Assembly (NCBI GenBank): GCA_007120675.1
Contig: SKNE01000104.1
Span: 1 to 9,213 of the forward strand
Direction: 5' to 3'
DNA from: Bacteroidales bacterium
GTDB lineage: Bacteria; Bacteroidota; Bacteroidia; Bacteroidales; UBA7960
DNA: 9,213 nt
In this document: positions 6,410 through 9,213 of the stretch, in pieces
How the letters are laid out: the number at the start of each line of letters is the position of its first letter
How positions within the stretch are numbered: the first letter of the stretch is position 1
Notes under the pieces: generated by a model
What the model was told of the DNA's origin: nothing
The model's input: only the letters and a program-made list of their open reading frames with translations
Databases searched by the model: none
Position numbers and translations under genes: made by a program

Positions 6410-7291
6410 TTATCCGTAGATTTCTTTCCGGGATGCCTTGAGGGTGTTCATCAGGAGGGACACGATGGTCATGGGACCGACACCCCCGGGTACCGGCGTG
6501 ATGTGTGAAGCTTTCCTGGAGACCTCGTCGAAGCGCACATCGCCGATGAGTCTGAAGCCGGACTTGGTCTTGTCGGACGGCACCCTGTGGATCCCCACAT
6601 CGATCACCACCGCCCCCTCTTTCACCATATCGGCCGTCACAAATTCCGGCTGTCCGATGGCCACGATGAGGATATCTGCCGAAGCGGCCATCTCTTTCAG
6701 GTTCTTTGTCTTGCTGTGACAAACGGTCACCGTGGCATTGCCTGGCTCCTCGTTGCGCGCCATGAGCAGGCTCATGGGCTTGCCTACGATGTTGCTGCGC
6801 CCCAGGATCACGCAGTGCTTCCCCTTTGTTTCGATGCGGCTGCGCATCATCAGCTCCATGATGCCGTAAGGTGTAGCCGACACGTAGGAGGGAAGGCCAA
6901 TGGTCATCCTGCCCACATTGACCGGATGAAAGCCATCCACGTCCTTTTCAGGGACGATGTGCTGGATCACCTTCTGGTTGTCAATGTGCTCAGGCAGTGG
7001 CAGCTGTACGATGAGTCCGTCAACCTCCGGATCGTTATTGATGAAGGCAACCGCTTCCAGTAACTCCTCTTCCGTCACGTCGGCGGGAAAGCGGTAGGTG
7101 GAGGAGTCGAACCCCACCTGTTTGCAGGCCCTGGCCTTGCTGCTCACATAGGTCTCACTGGCCGGATCCTCTCCCACCAGGATGGCTGCCAGGTGCGGCA
7201 CCTTGCCGCCCTGGTCGATGATGCGCCTTACCTCATTGGCTATCTCATCTTTGATGGTTGCTGAAATCTGTTTTCCGTCGATCAGGTTCAT
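6410..7291 (-). CDS. folD: Bifunctional methylenetetrahydrofolate dehydrogenase / methenyltetrahydrofolate cyclohydrolase
   Basis: Interconverts 5,10-methylene-, 5,10-methenyl- and 10-formyl-tetrahydrofolate, supplying formyl groups for purines and initiator tRNA and making NADPH. The 293-residue length is standard. Seen in order: Y48-V-S-S-K52, the catalytic Tyr/Lys pair, in S-E-T-Y-V-S-S-K-A-R-A-C; V-Q-L-P-L-P (95-100); D-V-D-G-F-H-P-V-N-V-G (117-127); T-P-Y-G-I-M-E-L (140-147, with Y where many relatives have C); the nucleotide-binding G-R-S-N-I-V-G-K-P (164-172); V-C-H-S-K-T (190-195); and P-V-P-G-G-V-G-P-M-T (266-275). The ATG at 7291 begins M-N-L-I-D-G-K, the usual N-terminus; an upstream in-frame start at 7363 would add 24 residues with no family resemblance. 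It sits 103 bp downstream of ffh and directly abuts queE, probably in one operon. Function is complementary to the folA gene at the left edge. Confidence 0.98.
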   Translation of the reverse strand: MNLIDGKQISATIKDEIANEVRRIIDQGGKVPHLAAILVGEDPASETYVSSKARACKQVGFDSSTYRFPADVTEEELLEAVAFINNDPEVDGLIVQLPLPEHIDNQKVIQHIVPEKDVDGFHPVNVGRMTIGLPSYVSATPYGIMELMMRSRIETKGKHCVILGRSNIVGKPMSLLMARNEEPGNATVTVCHSKTKNLKEMAASADILIVAIGQPEFVTADMVKEGAVVIDVGIHRVPSDKTKSGFRLIGDVRFDEVSRKASHITPVPGGVGPMTIVSLLMNTLKASRKEIYG

Positions 7292-7325
7292 ATCTGTTCT
7301 GTTTAGGTGTTTCGTTTGAATGGTG

Positions 7326-7344
7326 GGGCCACTGCGAGTGGTCC
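7326..7344. other. Stem-loop in the ffh-folD spacer
   Basis: GGGCCACT at 7326-7333 pairs with AGTGGTCC at 7337-7344 over a three-base loop, eight pairs with one G-T wobble. A second inversion, CCGGATCCGG at 7366-7375, lies nearer the ffh stop. There is no T-run after either on the minus strand, so read-through into folD is likely; the hairpins could instead affect mRNA processing or stability within the operon. The 103-bp spacer shows no TAnnTTTG box for folD. Confidence 0.35.
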
Positions 7345-7394
7345 AAAGCCAGCCAGGGTGCAACCCCGGATCCGGCCGGGTCAGCCTAAGCCCC

Positions 7395-8738
7395 TTACCT
7401 TTTCATTCGCTGCATGTTGCGCATCATGTTCGCCATCTTGCTCTTGCCTCCGCCCGTGGAGACCATCCGCATCATCTTGCGGGTGTCCTCAAACTGCTTG
7501 ATCAGGCGGTTCACCTCCTGGATGTCGGAGCCCGCGCCGTTGGCGATCCGCTTGCGCCTGCTGCCGTTGAGGATGGCTGGATTCTCCCGCTCGGCGGGGG
7601 TCATGGAGTAGATGATGGCCTCAATGCCCTTGAAGGCATCATCGTCCAGGTCCATGTCCTTGATGGCCTTGCCCATGCCGGGGATCATCCCCATCAAATC
7701 CTTTACATTGCCCATCTTTTTGATCTGCTGCAGCTGGGAAAGAAAATCGTTGAAGTTAAACTGGTTTTTGGCCAGTTTCTTTTGCAGCTTCCGCGCCTCC
7801 TCCTCATCGAACTGCTCCTGCGCCTTCTCCACCAGCGACACGATGTCGCCCATGCCCAGTATCCTGTCGGCCATCCTTCGCGGATGGAACACATCCAGGG
7901 CGTCCACCTTCTCCCCTATCCCCACAAACTTGATGGGCTTATCCACCACCGACCGGATGGTGAGGGCGGCACCACCCCTGGTGTCGCCGTCCAGCTTGGT
8001 GAGCACCACCCCTTCGTAGTCCAGCCGCTCATTAAAGGCCTTGGCAGTGTTCACCGCGTCCTGTCCCGTCATGGCATCCACCACAAAAAGGGTCTCCTGG
8101 GGCCTGAGGGCCTCTTTCAGCGAAGCGATCTCATTCATCATCTCCTGGTCGATGGCCAGACGGCCCGCCGTATCCACCACCACCACCTGGTGGCCCATGG
8201 TCTTGGCGTGGGAAAGGGCACGTTTGGCAATACCCACCGGGTCCTTTACCCCATCCTCCGTGTATACCTCCACCCCGGTCTGCTCTCCCAGCACCTTGAG
8301 CTGATCGATGGCGGCAGGACGGTATACGTCGCCAGCCACCAGCAACACCTTTTTGCCCTTTTTGGACTTCAAAAAGTTGGCCAGTTTGGCCGAGAAGGTG
8401 GTCTTACCGCTACCCTGCAGTCCCGCGATGAGCACGATGGCCGGACTCCCCTTCAGGTTAAGCTCCTCGTGGGTGCTCCCCATGAGCTGGGTCAGCTCCT
8501 CGTGCACCACCTTCACCATCAGCTGTCCCGGCGATACGGCCCGCAGCACGTCCCTTCCCATGGCCTTTTCCTTCACTCGCTCGGTGAACTGCTTGGCGAT
8601 CTTAAAGTTCACATCGGCATCCACCAGCGCACGGCGTACCTCCTTCAGCGACTCCGCCACATTGATCTCGGTAATGTGGCCCTGTCCCTTCAGCACTTTG
8701 AATGCCTTCTCCAGTTTATCGTTCAGGTTGTCAAACAT
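7395..8738 (-). CDS. ffh: Signal recognition particle protein Ffh (SRP54 GTPase)
   Basis: Binds signal sequences emerging from the ribosome together with the 4.5S/SRP RNA and delivers the complex to FtsY at the membrane. The protein has 447 residues, typical of the family. The N domain (1-85) begins M-F-D-N-L-N-D-K-L-E-K-A-F and contains E-V-R-R-A-L-V-D-A-D-V-N. The G domain has P-loop G-L-Q-G-S-G-K-T-T (106-114), D-V-Y-R-P-A-A-I-D-Q-L (137-147), D-T-A-G-R (189-193), T-K-L-D-G-D-T-R-G-G (247-256) and G-x-G-E-K (273-277). The methionine-rich M domain runs from about 328, with the RNA-binding S-R-R-K-R-I-A-N-G-A-G-S-D-I-Q-E-V-N (393-410) and a Met-rich tail (M-A-N-M-M-R-N-M-Q-R-M-K-R). The ATG at 8738 is chosen because it gives the exact family N-terminus; the frame stays open to 9173 only because it runs through repeat DNA. 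First gene of the probable ffh-folD-queE operon. Confidence 0.98.
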   Translation of the reverse strand: MFDNLNDKLEKAFKVLKGQGHITEINVAESLKEVRRALVDADVNFKIAKQFTERVKEKAMGRDVLRAVSPGQLMVKVVHEELTQLMGSTHEELNLKGSPAIVLIAGLQGSGKTTFSAKLANFLKSKKGKKVLLVAGDVYRPAAIDQLKVLGEQTGVEVYTEDGVKDPVGIAKRALSHAKTMGHQVVVVDTAGRLAIDQEMMNEIASLKEALRPQETLFVVDAMTGQDAVNTAKAFNERLDYEGVVLTKLDGDTRGGAALTIRSVVDKPIKFVGIGEKVDALDVFHPRRMADRILGMGDIVSLVEKAQEQFDEEEARKLQKKLAKNQFNFNDFLSQLQQIKKMGNVKDLMGMIPGMGKAIKDMDLDDDAFKGIEAIIYSMTPAERENPAILNGSRRKRIANGAGSDIQEVNRLIKQFEDTRKMMRMVSTGGGKSKMANMMRNMQRMKR

Positions 8739-8754
8739 AGCAAGCAAATTTTTG

Positions 8755-8762
8755 CAAAAATA
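8755..8762 (-). promoter_or_regulatory. Promoter -7 box (TATTTTTG) upstream of ffh
   Basis: TATTTTTG on the minus strand at 8762-8755 fits TAnnTTTG and is identical to the box in front of dnaB. It lies 16 bp upstream of the ffh ATG, which predicts a leader of roughly a dozen bases. The -33 element is unclear: TTG at 8779-8777 is only 14 bp away, shorter than usual. It would drive ffh, folD and queE. Confidence 0.55.
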
Positions 8763-8823
8763 CCAATTATTCCTGACAATGCCGGGAGCGGGACGCGCCG
8801 GACAAGGGGCGATCAGACCGGGC

Positions 8824-9023
8824 ACGGAGGAACGATCCCCCGCTAAGTAAGCGTGATGCCCTGCTGAGCAAGAATGACGCCCGGCCAAGCAAGCGCGATG
8901 CCCTGCAAGGTAGGATGACCCCGTGGCAGGAATGATGCCACCAGCAGGAATGATGCCCCCGGCAGAAATGATGCCCCCCGGCAGGAATGATGCCCCGGCA
9001 GGAATGATGCCGCCGGGCAGAAA
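8824..9023. repeat. Short tandem repeat array, 21-bp then 18-bp units, between ffh and the divergent gene
   Basis: Within the long gene-free stretch 8739-9149, the core GGCAGGAATGATGCC occurs perfectly at 8925-8939, 8980-8994 and 8997-9011 and with one mismatch at 8943-8957 and 8961-8975, giving steps of 18, 18, 19 and 17. To the left are three more diverged 21-bp units at 8842-8862, 8863-8883 and 8884-8904, each ending in GATGCC or GACGCC plus two bases, then a 20-bp unit at 8905-8924. Decayed copies flank both sides (around 8824-8841 and 9015-9023). Each core has GGCA and TGCC arms around seven bases, so every unit can form a small hairpin. It lacks stops in several frames, which extends apparent reading frames on both strands (minus strand G-G-I-I-P-A-G; plus strand A-G-M-M-P-P), but these look like by-products. 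The remainder, 8763-8823, shows only faint similar units. Confidence 0.9.
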
Positions 9024-9047
9024 TACAGGGGAACCGCAGAGGCTTTT

Positions 9048-9079
9048 TTTATGGTGTTCGTTGTTTTTTCCTACCTTTG
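9048..9079 (+). promoter_or_regulatory. Promoter for the divergent right-edge gene (-7 TACCTTTG)
   Basis: TACCTTTG at 9072-9079 matches the Bacteroidota -7 consensus TAnnTTTG. A poor -33 candidate, TTTATG at 9048-9053, ends 18 bp upstream after a T-run. Start of transcription is expected near 9083, giving a leader of about 66 bases before the ATG at 9150. The box lies just downstream of the repeat array and faces away from ffh. Confidence 0.55.
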
Positions 9080-9149
9080 TGCTGGTGCGGCTTGCTGTAG
9101 ACGGAGCATCTCCACCTGGCGCATTCCCGCTACAGGCCCGCAATGGCAT

Positions 9150-9213
9150 ATGAAAGAAGAACTGGAAAACCACTATAGCACACCCTGGCAGGTCAGCAGG
9201 TACGAAGCCCTGC
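9150..9213 (+). CDS. Unidentified protein, first 21 codons only (3' end outside window)
   Basis: An ATG at 9150 opens a frame reading M-K-E-E-L-E-N-H-Y-S-T-P-W-Q-V-S-R-Y-E-A-L to the window edge. The charged, non-hydrophobic start argues against a signal peptide, so the product is probably cytoplasmic. Support for a real gene comes from the promoter box about 70 bp upstream, the divergent position relative to ffh and the natural-looking codon use. An ATG at 9143 in another frame stops after 10 codons. I do not recognise the family from this fragment. Confidence 0.6.
   Translation, partial: MKEELENHYSTPWQVSRYEAL

Noticed and set aside
7292..7363. Upstream in-frame start for folD adding 24 residues
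   Set aside because: The added stretch runs through the spacer hairpin and has no FolD similarity; M-N-L-I-D-G-K at 7291 is the family start.
7326..7375. Intrinsic terminator after ffh
   Set aside because: The stems are present but no T-run follows on the minus strand, and folD follows at once with no promoter box of its own.
7320..8846. A 508-codon plus-strand open frame covering all of ffh antisense
   Set aside because: It mirrors ffh, whose motifs are complete on the minus strand. Long antisense frames are expected in GC-rich genes, and the translation is rich in His, Leu and Gly with no domain.
8824..9023. CRISPR array
   Set aside because: Units are contiguous at 17-21 bp with no unique spacers of constant length, and no cas gene is present. 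The 51-bp array likewise has no repeat/spacer division.
8739..9173. In-frame upstream extension of ffh giving a 592-residue protein
   Set aside because: The extra 145 residues are repeat-derived (G-G-I-I-P-A-G type) and the canonical Ffh N-terminus M-F-D-N-L-N-D starts at 8738 with a promoter box directly upstream.
1..9213. A defence, phage or mobile-element system
   Set aside because: No transposase, integrase, toxin-antitoxin, nuclease or phage-like gene was seen; every sizeable real gene except the right-edge fragment belongs to a housekeeping or envelope family.

Overview
The window looks like a chromosomal housekeeping segment from a GC-rich member of the Bacteroidota, seen as coding density and third-position G/C (composition was not counted exactly). 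The phylum call rests on four signs. There is a TPR / beta-propeller / regulatory domain / OmpA protein of the PorE type. There is a secreted family known mainly from Bacteroidales-type genomes, usually mislabelled 'asparagine synthetase B'. Promoter boxes match the Bacteroidota TAnnTTTG consensus, and genes lack strong Shine-Dalgarno sites.

Layout, left to right: the 3' part of a dihydrofolate reductase gene (folA, + strand) meets a run of six minus-strand genes at a short, structured convergent spacer. In transcription order (right to left) these are ffh (SRP54 GTPase), folD (folate one-carbon enzyme), queE (7-carboxy-7-deazaguanine synthase, TTG start one base after folD stops), a PorE-like OmpA-family envelope protein, dnaB (replicative helicase) and the secreted 'AsnB-like' protein. 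At the right edge a divergent + strand gene begins and is cut after 21 codons; its product is not recognisable.

ffh-folD-queE reads as one operon (gaps of 103 and 1 bp) with a TATTTTTG box just upstream of ffh. dnaB has its own copy of exactly the same box so close to its ATG that its mRNA is probably leaderless. FolA and FolD both act on folate one-carbon carriers, and QueE uses a pterin derived from the same GTP cyclohydrolase branch; the other genes are secretion, replication and envelope functions without an obvious shared pathway.

No CRISPR array, insertion sequence, tRNA, rRNA or defence system is visible. The most unusual content lies in the spacers: a 51-bp tandem repeat (about 4.3 copies) between queE and the PorE-like gene, an 18-21-bp tandem repeat between ffh and the divergent gene, and a small GC-rich repeat/hairpin spacer after dnaB. 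The first two share a similar core, which suggests a dispersed intergenic repeat family. Other points of interest are an SSB-like acidic tip on DnaB and a possible Cys/His/Glu active site in the 'AsnB-like' protein.
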